This document shows positions 11,362 through 22,415 of a DNA stretch of 64,000 bases, piece by piece; the stretch's first letter is position 1, and each line of letters opens with the position of its first letter. Location: assembly GCA_038373865.1 (NCBI GenBank), contig JAXGGA010002180.1, forward strand, positions 1-64,000, in the 5' to 3' direction. The translations under genes were made by a program, and so were the position numbers. A model generated the notes under the pieces. The model was given only the letters and a program-made list of their open reading frames with translations. It was not told the DNA's origin and made no database searches. The DNA comes from Uloborus plumipes (taxonomy: Eukaryota > Arthropoda > Arachnida > Araneae > Uloboridae).

Positions 11362-11815
11362 CCAATTGAGCTAAGGGCTGAATTCAAGTGAAACACCATT
11401 GAAATCGTTTCGAGGCGATCGCAATTGCAATCGCTACTGGAAGTCGAATTACGATAGAATAGCATCTCGTAGCGATTGTAACGTTTCACTTGAATCCAAA
11501 TTTGGGAATTTGCGATTGCAATGGTGAGTTGCGATCGTCCGTGTTTCACTTGAATTCCGGCCTAAGAAAAGAAAAAGGCGACTGGCACAGGAGAAAAGGC
11601 AGTGTGTATTATAGTTAGCGAAGCAAAATCACCCATAACATTACAAAGACATATATCCTCCAAAAGTACCATACAGATCCACTAAATGTCACACTTGTTG
11701 GAAGTTTAGGTTGAAAAATTCCTTTGTAAGGTAATCGGTGATTTTTTTCCGGCTAACCATAATATACCCCGCGCTTTCTCTTGTGCAGTCGCCATTTTTT
11801 TCTTAGCTCAATTGG
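11362..11815. mobile_element. Inverted-repeat element, about 263 bp, interrupted by a MITE
   Basis: The right arm, reverse complemented, begins CCAATTGAGCTAAGAAAA and continues through GGCGACTG. The left arm has the same sequence but is split: CCAATTGAGCTAA at 11362-11374, then a 188-bp MITE, then TAAGAAAAGAAAAAGGCGACTG from 11563. With the insert and one TAA removed, the arms match through the GGCGACTG block and on to a GTATATTATGGTTAGC-like stretch. Non-coding. No flanking duplication is clear. Confidence 0.8.
11375..11562. mobile_element. PIF/Harbinger-type MITE, 188 bp, TAA target duplication
   Basis: The inverted ends are GGGCTGAATTCAAGTGAAAC on the left and, reverse complemented, GGCCGGAATTCAAGTGAAAC on the right. 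TAA flanks both sides (11372-11374 and 11563-11565). The 3-bp TWA duplication and GG-initial ends fit PIF/Harbinger-derived MITEs. The interior is full of CGATCGCAATTGCAATCG-like palindromic words. It is inserted in the left inverted repeat of the 11362-11815 element. Non-coding. Confidence 0.85.
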
Positions 11816-13725
11816 CCGGCAACTAGCATACTCAACTCCAACCAATTAATATCAGTAAAAACTTCCAAAGCTTATTCTTTTGTTGCAAACAGCGTTTCAC
11901 TTTATAAGTTAATATTTTTGTTGTTAAGTTTAAAATGATATATAGTAAACACCCGATTATCTACGGAATAGGGTGGCATGGTAATAGCAGATAAGTGTAT
12001 ACCACGGATAATTGAACAATAGGTAAAAACAATATTGATGTTTTCAACAGCGATAAAATGTCAATAACGCAACACATACATTAAAATTATAGCTGAATAT
12101 AACAACATAGAATGTAAAATGTATCTTGAAAAGCTAAAAACGACCAATAGCGTACTTTCATTTTTTTGAATTCGGTAAATCATCACCGTAATAAGAGAAA
12201 ACTGAAAGACCCTTGGATAATCCGAATCGCGCAGAATCCGACAGCCGATGATTAAGACATTACTGTATTTGTTAATTAAATTTATAAAAGGATCTATCTC
12301 AGACATACTACATTTTGAAAAGAATTAACAGAATTATGGCTAAAATACTTAAATTTGATTTTCAAGAATTCTTATGTTTAACGAATTTCATGAATCTTAA
12401 TATTTTTGAAACAATCTCGAACGGCTCTATATTACTCAAGGAAGGGTTCATGTTTTATAAAAGTTCAAAAACCTCTTCTTCGATCGAAATCTTTATCGGG
12501 ATGTTGTCGTAAATCGGAAAAGGAAGAAAACCGGAAAGTTTTTTTTTCTTCCCATGTAGTACAGATCCCTTGCAATAGTAGTCCACTATAGCCTTTCCTT
12601 CTCCATAGTCAGAGCATAACCCTGCTAGTACGGAAGGCGGGAGGAAATTCCCGCCCACCCAGTAAGGGGAAGGAGAACAATCGTTTCAACCCTGCACTTG
12701 CCATTGTTAAGCAGGAGCGTAGACAAAAGAGCAATTTAGACTGGGGGAAACTCTACCAAAGGTATGTTACGCAGGGCTGAATGTACATTTCATTTTTTTC
12801 TTTTTGTTTTTTTTTCTTTCCTTGTGGAACCAGATGGGTAGCTCGAAGGAAGGAGAGCAGAAGTTGTTCTAATGTTTTCCTGGAAGCTTATTTTGATTAA
12901 AGAAATGTTAATGAAATAAATGATAAACGGCATCTCCCATGGACTTTGATATGGACTTATTATTAATTCTCGGAAAAGATCTCGGGATTGCTTTTTTGCG
13001 CTAAGTTTAACAGCTTAAAAATAGCATTATGATACTTTCGATAAATTATTTATTAAATATATTTTTCTGCGCTATTCTTTTATTTATTATCTGTTTAAAA
13101 AGTGTCGTATTTATCAGTAGCAAATGTCAGATATACACGAAAACGAGTTATTCATGGGTAGGAGATACATACAATACCTAATTCACAGCAAGGAAACACA
13201 GCGCTGGACTGGCCGACAGAAGTGATGCTTTTATTGAATAATATAAGGTTATAAAATTGAAGTTGATAAATTTAACTGTATTAACTGAAACTTAATTTGA
13301 TTTATTATTTCCGATTCATTATATTGTTATTCTTAACATTATAAGTTTGTTATTCAATAAAAACATAGCTTTTCTCCTCCAGTCCTGCGACTGAAACTTT
13401 ATTATTATCATCCTTTTTTATGTTTTCTTGGCTTAAAAAATAAAAGTCATTTAAACCTGCCACTTCTAAATGAGCATATGTTGCAACAAAGTACCTTGAA
13501 ATACCAGAAGAGGATTTCAGAATTCTCTAACTGAGACGCGTTTCCAAACTTAGGTAAAAGAAACATTTTAACCAAATGACAAAAATATTTTTTTCACATT
13601 CGTGAAGTATTTTTGACTGGTTTAAAGTATACTATGATTACAGAATATAACATTTTCAAGTAAGATACGGCCCCTAGAGCTATCTAAAAATTTAAGAAAT
13701 ACAAAGAGGAAGAAACATCACTCTC
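11816..13725. other. Intergenic sequence with a GC-richer patch at 12520-12870
   Basis: The sequence is mostly AT-rich with no supported gene. Between about 12520 and 12870 base composition is more balanced, and 12636-12655 is a near palindrome, GGCGGGAGGAAATTCCCGCC. I found no exon with convincing similarity. The patch may be a regulatory region, an untranslated exon or an old repeat. Confidence 0.45.
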
Positions 13726-13797
13726 CACTGCGGCTTGAACCACCGCCTTCATGTTAATCGCTGAACGCGAAAACCGATTTCGCCACGGAGGCCTCGT
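13726..13797 (-). other. tRNA-Met-like relic
   Basis: Read on the minus strand it begins GCCTCCGTGGCGAAATCGGT, close to the start of eukaryotic elongator tRNA-Met (GCCTCGGTGGCGCAG-type), and contains the B box GGTTCAAGCC about 50 bp on. GCGA/TCGC could form the D stem. The anticodon arm is altered and the acceptor stem pairs only weakly, so it is a pseudogene or the head of a tRNA-derived SINE. There is no clear SINE body or tail. Confidence 0.6.
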
Positions 13798-16039
13798 TGC
13801 AGATGAATTTTGTTAAACGATGTTACAGAAACAAATTCCTGCACATCAGGCTGGCCACTTTAACACTTTTTATATCGCTTTTTTTGGCCTGCAATTAGGC
13901 AGCACAATGTGCCACAAGAGGCATATCTTCCACACACACACACATGATGACCATTACCTTTCATAGAGTGTTTTTTATTACTTATACTGTCTTTTCATTG
14001 GAAGCATACCTGGAGCTTAAAAACAAAATTCGTGAATTTTTAGGAAATTAAGTCAAGAATTTCAGAATAGTTAAACAAAAATCATAAGTAAGAAAAACTA
14101 ATGTTCGTTACAAAAACGCAACTTTATCAGTTGGGACGGAGAGGGATAGAAGGGAGGGCAGGGGGCAGTAAAACTCTAAAAGACAATGGCATTAGCGTGA
14201 TGCATAAAGGGAAAAAAAAGAAGCTGGCGTACCAATAAATTGATGTTACGTTAGAGACGCCCATTCACCCCCGACATGAAGTTAACTTAAGACACAAAAC
14301 AAAACACGCTGTTCAGGAAGCTCAATAAATAACGAGTTCGTTGCACTTTTGAAGTAAATAAAACATTCACATATTAGATATTAAAGAAGGCATGTGTACA
14401 ATTTAAAAACAGCATATCGGTGCTGCCATTGCTCACAATGTGACCACGTTCATTATTCGAAAAACATAAATCAAATTTGCTTTTGCCTTGTCTCATTTCG
14501 TTCAACTATATTAAAACGCAATTTTTTACCTGCTCAAAGCATAACTTTAGAAGTATATTATCCCTTTAAAAATATCGAAACATAGATGACAAGCGCAGCC
14601 TGAATTTATCACAACTGAGGCGCAATTGTTCATTAAAAGAAATGCTCATTTGTTATTAGTGAGGTATAAATCAAAGCGCGCATTCATTCTGTTCAAGTAC
14701 CTTAAAAAATCACTTTTGCATCAAGCAAGAGGATGATTCCAAAAATACAGCTTTTGCCCTGAAGACAGAAGAGCCAGTTGGTGGAAATAAATAAAGAAAC
14801 GCCGTGAAGGGACATTTGTTTTTGCCTGGAAATAAATAGCATGCGGAGTAGCCTCACGTAATGAGCAAATGAAATATTGTACACATTCTGTTTGACGCTG
14901 GATCGAAAATTTCCTCACTGAAATATTGGACTCATCATATTGGGATGAAATAAATGCTTTTCCGATAATATCCAATTCTTGCCGCTCTCCTATCTCGTGC
15001 AATCAAAGAAGATGCAAAATTTTGCTTTTCGAGGCTCTCACAGGCAAATTATTTTGCTTCGGTGTTTTCTATTGAGTTCTAATTATTTGTTATAAAAAAT
15101 GCAGTTTTCTTTATTTAGTGCTTTTCCTATTTTTTCAATTAGCTCAGGCGAATAGAACTCTTCACGGTTTATAACGACAAGTAAACATTTTTAGTGCTGT
15201 TACGTAAAACTTAAATTTAAAGGTAATTTAACTAAGTACGCTGATATCGGATTTCTGAAAGTTCTGAAAGAATGTAAGGGGTGTATTTTCTTAAATTGAA
15301 CGATTTATCGACATGTTTTCATTTGAGTAATTTGGATGTCTTCTTTTTTCCATTTTCCTGCAGTTATTATGCAAAAATAAACTCACTTTTAAGACGTGGT
15401 AAATGCACTGTAAATGTAATTGAAATGTCTACCTTCTGGAGAAGAAAAAGTTAAAACATCAACGAAAAATTGCGTTCATCATATTTTTATTAATTACGTC
15501 AAAAGTTTGAATGTTGCCAATTTATCAAGTTATTAAAATACAAACTACTCGTTAAGGGTTGTTTTTTATTAGTAACTTGTAGAGAGTGTATGAATTCTTG
15601 CCCTCATAGGGGAAAATTTATTTGAAAAAAAAAAATCCTTTCAGACTCATGCCTCATTAAAGAAAATATTTTCTCAAAAAGTTTTGTTTCTTCTAAGTGC
15701 CGTAGTAGCCACAGTGGTGTACGTGTAGTTGAAATTGAAAAGACTTCTATGAGAGAAAAATTCAGAGTGTTCCATTATTTCTAGTCCCCAATATTGGCAC
15801 ATTAAAAGAATAATAATGGATGCGATTTCATAGGTAAAAACTGATATGCTAATACTTGATGCCAAGGTCCAGGTGAGGCGTGTTTGTGAAGTCAAGCATC
15901 CTGAACCTAAGGTGTTGTCACACGTTTACAATACTAATACGTCTGTTTTCATCCATGTTTAAACTATTATTACAAACCTCATTGCTTCCCCCCCAAGTGT
16001 AAATTCTGGCTGTGCTAGTACCTAGAGGGAAGTTGAATA
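13798..16039. other. Intergenic sequence
   Basis: A short CA repeat lies at 13930-13944. The stretch 14720-15002 is more complex in composition and has overlapping open frames on the minus strand, but I recognise no protein. Otherwise AT-rich without features. Confidence 0.5.
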
Positions 16040-16930
16040 TCGTCTAGACTAGATCTTCTCAGAGGTACGAAAGGTGCATACGCTGAAGTGTGTTAGTCTT
16101 TTTGATAAAGAATAGAAAATAAAGAAATAATTATGTATGATGCTGAATCTGTTTTTTATTAATATAACTTTTATTTATCCGAGCAAGACTTTATAAACAC
16201 CCTAAATAATTGTCTTTCTCATGCTTTCTACATTCAGGGTTTAAAAAAATCCTTATACAACGCTTTGAAGGAGCATAATATTCATGAGGAGAAAAAGAAA
16301 ATGCTTCATGAGAGCTGTATTTAGATTTATAGCATACCACAGTAGTTATAATAATAAGGGAGTAAGCATACATTAGCAGGACAAGCAACATACAATCATA
16401 ATTGAAAAAAGATGACTCGTAGTTACTCTGTCATTATCAAAGTTCTCTACCTCAAATATAACTAGTATAAAACTACTAGATCCGCTCAGAACTACGAAAG
16501 GTGCACATGCAGATTACTATCAACGTCGTGAAAAAAGCTTGAGATGAAGATCGGGGGGCGGGGGGGGGGGATGTGTATGACGCTGAATTTTTTTTTTTAA
16601 ACATAAATTTTCTTTATCAGTGCAAGACTACTATCTCTCTTTATTATTACTTCTCTTATGCCTTATTATGGGGAAAAAATCCTTGTAGAGCTCTTATGAA
16701 GGAGCACAAAAAGAATTGTATGTTAATTGTAATCATTATCAGAAAAAGCAAAAAGAGTTCTTGTGTGAACTAGATTTGGATTTATCATATCCACAATAGT
16801 TGGCATAATAAGGGAGTAAGCATACATTAGCAGGACAGGTTAAATCCAATCATAATTGAAAACGTTACATGTGATTACTCTGTCATTATCAGACAAAGTT
16901 CTCTATCTCTAACAGAACTACTATTTAACT
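16040..16930. repeat. Diverged direct duplication, two units of about 430-450 bp
   Basis: Unit 1 (about 16040-16480) and unit 2 (about 16481-16930) share, in order, ACGAAAGGTGCA, GTATGA.GCTGAAT, GCAAGACT, AAAAATCCTT, GAAGGAGCA, GGGAGTAAGCATACATTAGC and TTACTCTGTCATTATCA. The spacing between matching words is 427-454 bp, so indels have accumulated. A G run (16555-16570) marks the junction. The units have no coding capacity. Confidence 0.85.
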
Positions 16931-19833
16931 AGTATTGCAGTTTGAAATATGCCAGGGCTGAGTTGAGCGCTGTCGTCAATCCGAAAACGATTGAAGCAGG
17001 AAATATCTGACTGATTGGCAGGGAATTCCTTAATATAACACATTCTTAATACAAATTTCCTGAGTTGTACTATAATATAGTTTTCCGATTCTGTGCAAAA
17101 CTAGTTCCTCTTTATTTGTTTTTAAAACTGTTAAATCTTTATTTGTTCTTATAATTATTAAAAAAAAAGCAGCTTTTTGATATGTTTCTCCACAATAAAA
17201 ATATAGAGCAAAATTTGATTTATTTGAAATAAAAAGAAAAAAAAAAAAGAAAAAAAAACAAAGAAAAGAAAGAAAAACTTTTTTTTTGTTGTGGGAGACA
17301 CACGATCCAGAAAAATAGCACTATAAATAAAACTGAATTAAAAAAAAAAAAATATAATTTTCTTTTGTAGGGTGGGGCGGACTTAAAATTAGGGGGGGGG
17401 GGTTTGCGCTACCTAAGTCTATGTACACTACTTCAACCACATCTAGCTTACAATTTAAAAACTGATTGAAATTTTGCTTTCTTCACGTTTAAAATTTTAA
17501 TGTTGCAAAAAATGTAAAGGAGTTAAATGCCGTGATAGATTACGTAACCGAAGGGAGGAGCTTAAGACATTGTAAATGTTATATTTTTAAGCTGTATTGG
17601 CTTGTTTGTGCAAAACAATGATTTTATAAAAAGAGAGCTCAATTCCAATTCCTGGCTTTTAATATTCTACTTTCAGCTGTATTACCTGATCACGTGAAGC
17701 ACTACCTTTGTTTTCTATTCTATACTTTCAAAATGAAGCTGAAAACTTCTTCCGTCTGAGTAAAAAAGTATTTTGAAGTAACCTTATTCGTTTTTAATCA
17801 GACAATTGATTGAACAATAATTGAAAACCGAGATACTTCTTTGTAATCTATACTTTCAAAATAAAAGAGACCTGGAAATTTTTTTTTTCAATTCTAAAAA
17901 ATATGTCTCATTTTTTCTTTCTAAAAAAATGTGTGAATTATATACATAATTTAGAGAAACATTTTATTGTTGAAGGTATTTCGAAGTTTTTCTGAGCAGT
18001 TTTTACAATATTTAAGTCTCTCAATTAATATAAGCATTATAAGTTAAAGCTCTGACTATCATTGCTGAATAATTCCGTCTGCTTTCAGGTTTATCAGGAC
18101 GAAGTACAGTTATAAAATCCATCTGATTTAATAAAAAATATTGTTGCTAAAACACTATTTCCTTCCAGTCTTCACATTCAAATAATCTGAAGTACCGGGA
18201 CTCTGATAAAAGGTTACTAGCCATCCACCTCCCATGTTTTTCTGCCCGTAAATTTTTCTTCTAAATTCAGCCCTGGAAAAGTTACACAATAAATGTGGAT
18301 CAGATGGCTATAATTAACTGGTTAGTAATGGTTCAGGTTTTAAGGGAACGTCAAGCTCAGTGCCTAACAAGCAGTAAGACCTTACGTCACTTGTTCGCTA
18401 GATTCTTGAAACATCGCGTCGTTACGCTATATCAGTCATGGGCTGTAATAGCGGCACAACTCAAAAAATCATGTCTGACTCATCTATCATACACCTAAGT
18501 AAAAATAAACGCATTCATGCATAATAATATTTTGATCGATAAGTATTAATTTATAATAAATTTTACTTTAAGACAGTTTCCATGACAAGAGCATTAAGTA
18601 TTGATAAACGTTCAATTGATGTAATTAATATTTCATGATTCTGAACTATTTTATCTTAACAAAAAATTATCAATACTATTACTGCAAAGTTATTTGCATT
18701 ACATATAATATAATAATCGCAGCAAGATTTTCAAAAAAAAAAAAAAAAAATGTCGCATTTTTTTTCGCTATAACTTTTTCCTGGTTACACAGCAATTTAA
18801 GTTCAAAGAATACAATTTTAGCTCTTTGATGGCTTGATTTGCTCAAATTTGTGACTACATGTTCCACACAATAAATAGAGAAGTAAAATTTGTGTGGAAG
18901 CTCTTATTCATTAATTATTCATGTAAGGGTTAAACTCTTTTATGAAATATGCTATTTAAAAAAGAAAAAAAACGAAACGAAACTATTTTAAGGTTATGCA
19001 CTTTGTGTCCTTTATGTACTAATCAATTTTGGGAAAAAATGAGGCTCAATTACATTGTAGAAAATGGAAACCAAATTAGCACATACTTATAACTAAAAAT
19101 ATTTCATTAAAAAAGAATTGTTCGAAAAGTACATTTCAATCAAAAATCCATTTAGTTTTTAAGTGAAATTTTATTAAACTCTGAAACGTAATTATAGATA
19201 ATATAGAACGATTGTTATCGGAAGCATTACTTTGATTTAATTTGAAATCCAGTTTTTCTTCTCTTTTCATTTTTATGTAAAAATGAATTCCAAGCATTTT
19301 AAATGAAATTCTCTTTCTTATCATTTCATTGTAACAACTAAAAAAAATCCTCCTTATTCTTTTTATCAACAAAACCAATTGTTGCTTTAAAAAGTGTTCA
19401 ATTAACTTTAATTTGAAATTGGGCTGCATTTAAAATCAGATGAAAACAACAAAGATTCTTGTACAAAAAATTAAACTCGTCATTTCTGTAATTAGCTCCT
19501 TAAGAATGAGAGAGTCTTTCATTTTATTTTTATCCCGTTTTAATTTAAATTAGAAAGCATTCTCTCTTTATTTTTTAATTCAAAGAAACAAGTAGTAAAA
19601 TTTTATATTGCATTTCATTAAAATCATTAAAAAGTAAATAAGTCCTGTCATAACGTTGGGGAAAAAATATTTAAAAAGAAGAAACAAGAAAAAAAAAAGC
19701 TAAAAGTGAATTTTCTTTGGGGCTCACGTTCACCCCATCCTTTTCTATTATAGTGAAAATGTATCAAAAAACCCTAAAGACTACATTGTATAACTGCGGG
19801 ATGCATGCGGCATTTTTAGGGTAAAAATTTGTT
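16931..19833. other. AT-rich intergenic sequence with A and G runs
   Basis: A-rich tracts lie at about 17230-17285 and 17340-17352, with G runs at 17392-17402 and an A run at 18732-18750. The stretch 18245-18500 has more complex sequence, including GGGCTGTAATAGCGGCACAAC, which may be an old dispersed repeat. No gene is supported. Confidence 0.5.
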
Positions 19834-20397
19834 GCACCAGCGGCAGCCCTAAAAGGTGCCAGTTGACTCTATATGGCACCCCTTTGGCTCCATCTCACTC
19901 AATGGGTCATCCTGGGTTGCAATTGAGATCCAAATGGCACTTTTCCCTTCCCGCTCGCTCCCGTCAAAATCACGGATTGAGTTTCCGCCCTTTTTTTTAG
20001 CTCCCGTGATATTTCCGTGCTAGAGTGTTAACGTAAAACGCGCCATTAAGAGTAAAACTAATTCATTTATTTTGCGCGAAAACATTTCACTTCTCATTTT
20101 ACGCATTTGCTAGCTGCACAATGATATTTAATAAAATTCATTTTTAATGTTAAAAACACATATTTTAAAAATTATCCTTGCTTTTCGGGAAACCAACATT
20201 AAATCATAGTAACCCTAAATAGTGGTTTCTTCAAAAAAAAAAAAAAAAAACACTTTTTAAAAATTTCAAGCTAAAAGCAAATCAAAAATTAAAAATGAAT
20301 GTTATGTTGCTCATTTATATATATTTCAATATGAGTTTAAGGGTCAAAGAAAAGGCCAAGGAGTCAAGAGACACGCTTCAGATGCTGCCGCTGGTGC
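19834..20397. repeat. Possible inverted-repeat element
   Basis: GCACCAGCGGCAGC at 19834-19847 is exactly inverted at 20384-20397. The GC-rich 14-bp match is unlikely by chance in this AT-rich setting. The enclosed 19850-20020 is also GC-richer, with GGTGCCA/TGGCACC words. No flanking duplication was found and the true ends may lie outside the arms. Confidence 0.35.
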
Positions 20398-20578
20398 CAC
20401 ACTATAATGTTCAAAAAACCTTATTAGATAATTGATTCTCGGTTCTATCACATAATATTTTTGTAAAATTATACGTGTATTTTAAATTTCTAATTACACG
20501 TCTCATCCTTGCATCCTTCCCTTATGTAAGGAGAGGATGGGAATTTTTTATAGTAAGCTTCAATGTTTTTCAAATTAA

Positions 20579-21089
20579 CCCATTAAGGCCTGAAATTTTT
20601 TTTTGAAAGATATTTTGTATACTGGTTACAAACAATTTTTAATGGACAGGAAAAGTAATAAAAAAAATTTTATGTAAAGAATAATTTTTTTATTAAGGAA
20701 AGAAAAAACGTCCCTTAAAAGTTAGGATAGACCCCAGAGGGTACATACTTCTTTTGCTAAATTTTTTTTCTGCCCACCATATAATACTTAAAAAGACATT
20801 TTATAAGAAGAAATAAAATCAACAATTAACATAAAATGGGCAGCTGGGAATGACTTTGAAAACTTAGCTTTTTTTTGCGATTGTGAACGATGTCATTTTT
20901 GATAATGATCATATTTAAACTGCTACAGAACACACTTTACAATGGTTATGTGCTGCAATCTGTTAATAACGAATTGAAACAATACCAAGGTACTAATTAA
21001 ACACTATTATTTGGTTGAAATGTTCATTTTGGGGAAATTCAGACCCTTTTTTGGACCGTCCCTAAAAAGGGACGCTAGGCATTAATGGG
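20579..21089. mobile_element. piggyBac-type MITE, CCCATTAATGCC family, 511 bp
   Basis: TTAA at 20575-20578 precedes CCCATTAAGGCC. The right end reads GGCATTAATGGG and is followed by TCAA (21090-21093), a one-base change from TTAA. TTAA duplications with CCC/GGG ends are the hallmark of piggyBac elements. The sequence is co-linear with 47680-48194: TTTGTATACTGGTTACAAA, TTTAATGGACAGGAAAA and GAGGGTACATAC near the left, and GCTACAGAACACACTT and CCTAAAAAGGGACGCTAGGC near the right. Non-coding. Confidence 0.9.
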
Positions 21090-21886
21090 TCAATTTTGTA
21101 ATAATTATTATCTATTATATAATTTTTAAATATGTTAAAATTTCTTAATTTTATTGTTCGGAAAATTTTTCTGTACTAGCAATAGAAAATATTTTGTAGA
21201 CAATTTTTTTTACGAAAACTGCCCCATCTCTCCCGACTTTTCCCTTCGCCACAAAATAATTACCAATAAATATTATTAAAAATAATAAAAAATACATATT
21301 ATATTATAGTGTTATTAAAAACAATTTATGAGGAAAAAAACATTATCTAACTGAGTACGGAGTGTTGAAAACAGTCTATCAAAGTGTAAAACTCAATTTT
21401 TCTTCTGAAACCATTCTATCATATATTATACTATTAATTCGGGTATCCTTTGTAATTAAGATGTATCTTACTTCAGTTACTTTCTTTTACAGTTTTGTTT
21501 AAACGAGCCCTGAAATGTCCACAAAAGATTTTAAAACAGAAAAGTACTTACCTTTCAAAGAACTCAGGACCTTGGCGTCCCAGAATCTTTGGAATAATTT
21601 CCACTTGTTAGTATGATGCGGTGGGGTTCTCTGATTAAAAATATGCTAATCCCGAACAGTGAGCGACAGAAACGTTTTCGCTTTCTCTTTAGCATTATTC
21701 TGTTCAAAAGATTTCCTTTTTTCTTCTTTTGTGCTACGTTTTGAGATTTCACAGTGGCTAGTTTAAAGACACATTTGGATATTACTAAATGAGATGTCTG
21801 AAATGAAATGCTACAACTGAATGAAATATGATGTTCTGAAATTCATCTCTTTCCTTTTTATTTCTTCTTGAGCACTTGCGATTTAA
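21090..21886. other. AT-rich spacer
   Basis: It lies between two TTAA elements. No feature is recognised. Confidence 0.6.
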
Positions 21887-22411
21887 CCCATTTATGTCCA
21901 AGTTTTTTTTAACATTTTTTTTTCAATTTTTATCTTGTTAAAACTCTTACTTGGAATGGTTTACATATATTTTAGGTTTAAAATAATTCGCCGTTGCCAT
22001 ATTTGTTAAGTTATTTAACGTCCTGTTTATGGGAAATTTTGCAGATATGTGAGCAAAATACGACCTTACTTGACTTTGCTTTTGCAAAATAACATTACAC
22101 TGGGCATCTGTAATCAATTTTAAGCAAATCATTTTAAAATAGGTTAATTTTATAAAAATTGAGTTCACAAAAAAAGAAAATTACTTTCTGTGGCTACCTA
22201 TGCTGGATCGCTGCTTGACTGATTTGTCTGAAAATAGTTGTCAATAAAAAAACAACTCTGAGGTCCAGATAGTGGCTCTATCTTGTTTTCTCAAGAAGAA
22301 GGACTATTTAACTTGTGAAAAACAGCTTTAGTAAAAGGATATACCCATTACAGGGTTTTGTATGCAGTAACTAACAAGCGTCCCGTTTTTAGGTTACTGG
22401 GCATAAATGGG
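21887..22411. mobile_element. piggyBac-type MITE, CCCATTTATG variant, 525 bp
   Basis: TTAA flanks both sides (21883-21886 and 22412-22415). The ends are CCCATTTATGTCC and, reverse complemented, CCCATTTATGCCC. The interior differs from the CCCATTAATGCC copies but keeps GCGTCCCGTTTTTAGG near the right end, which resembles their GGGACGCTAGGC motif in inverted form. So it is probably a divergent relative mobilised by the same kind of transposase. Non-coding. Confidence 0.85.
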
Positions 22412-22415
22412 TTAA

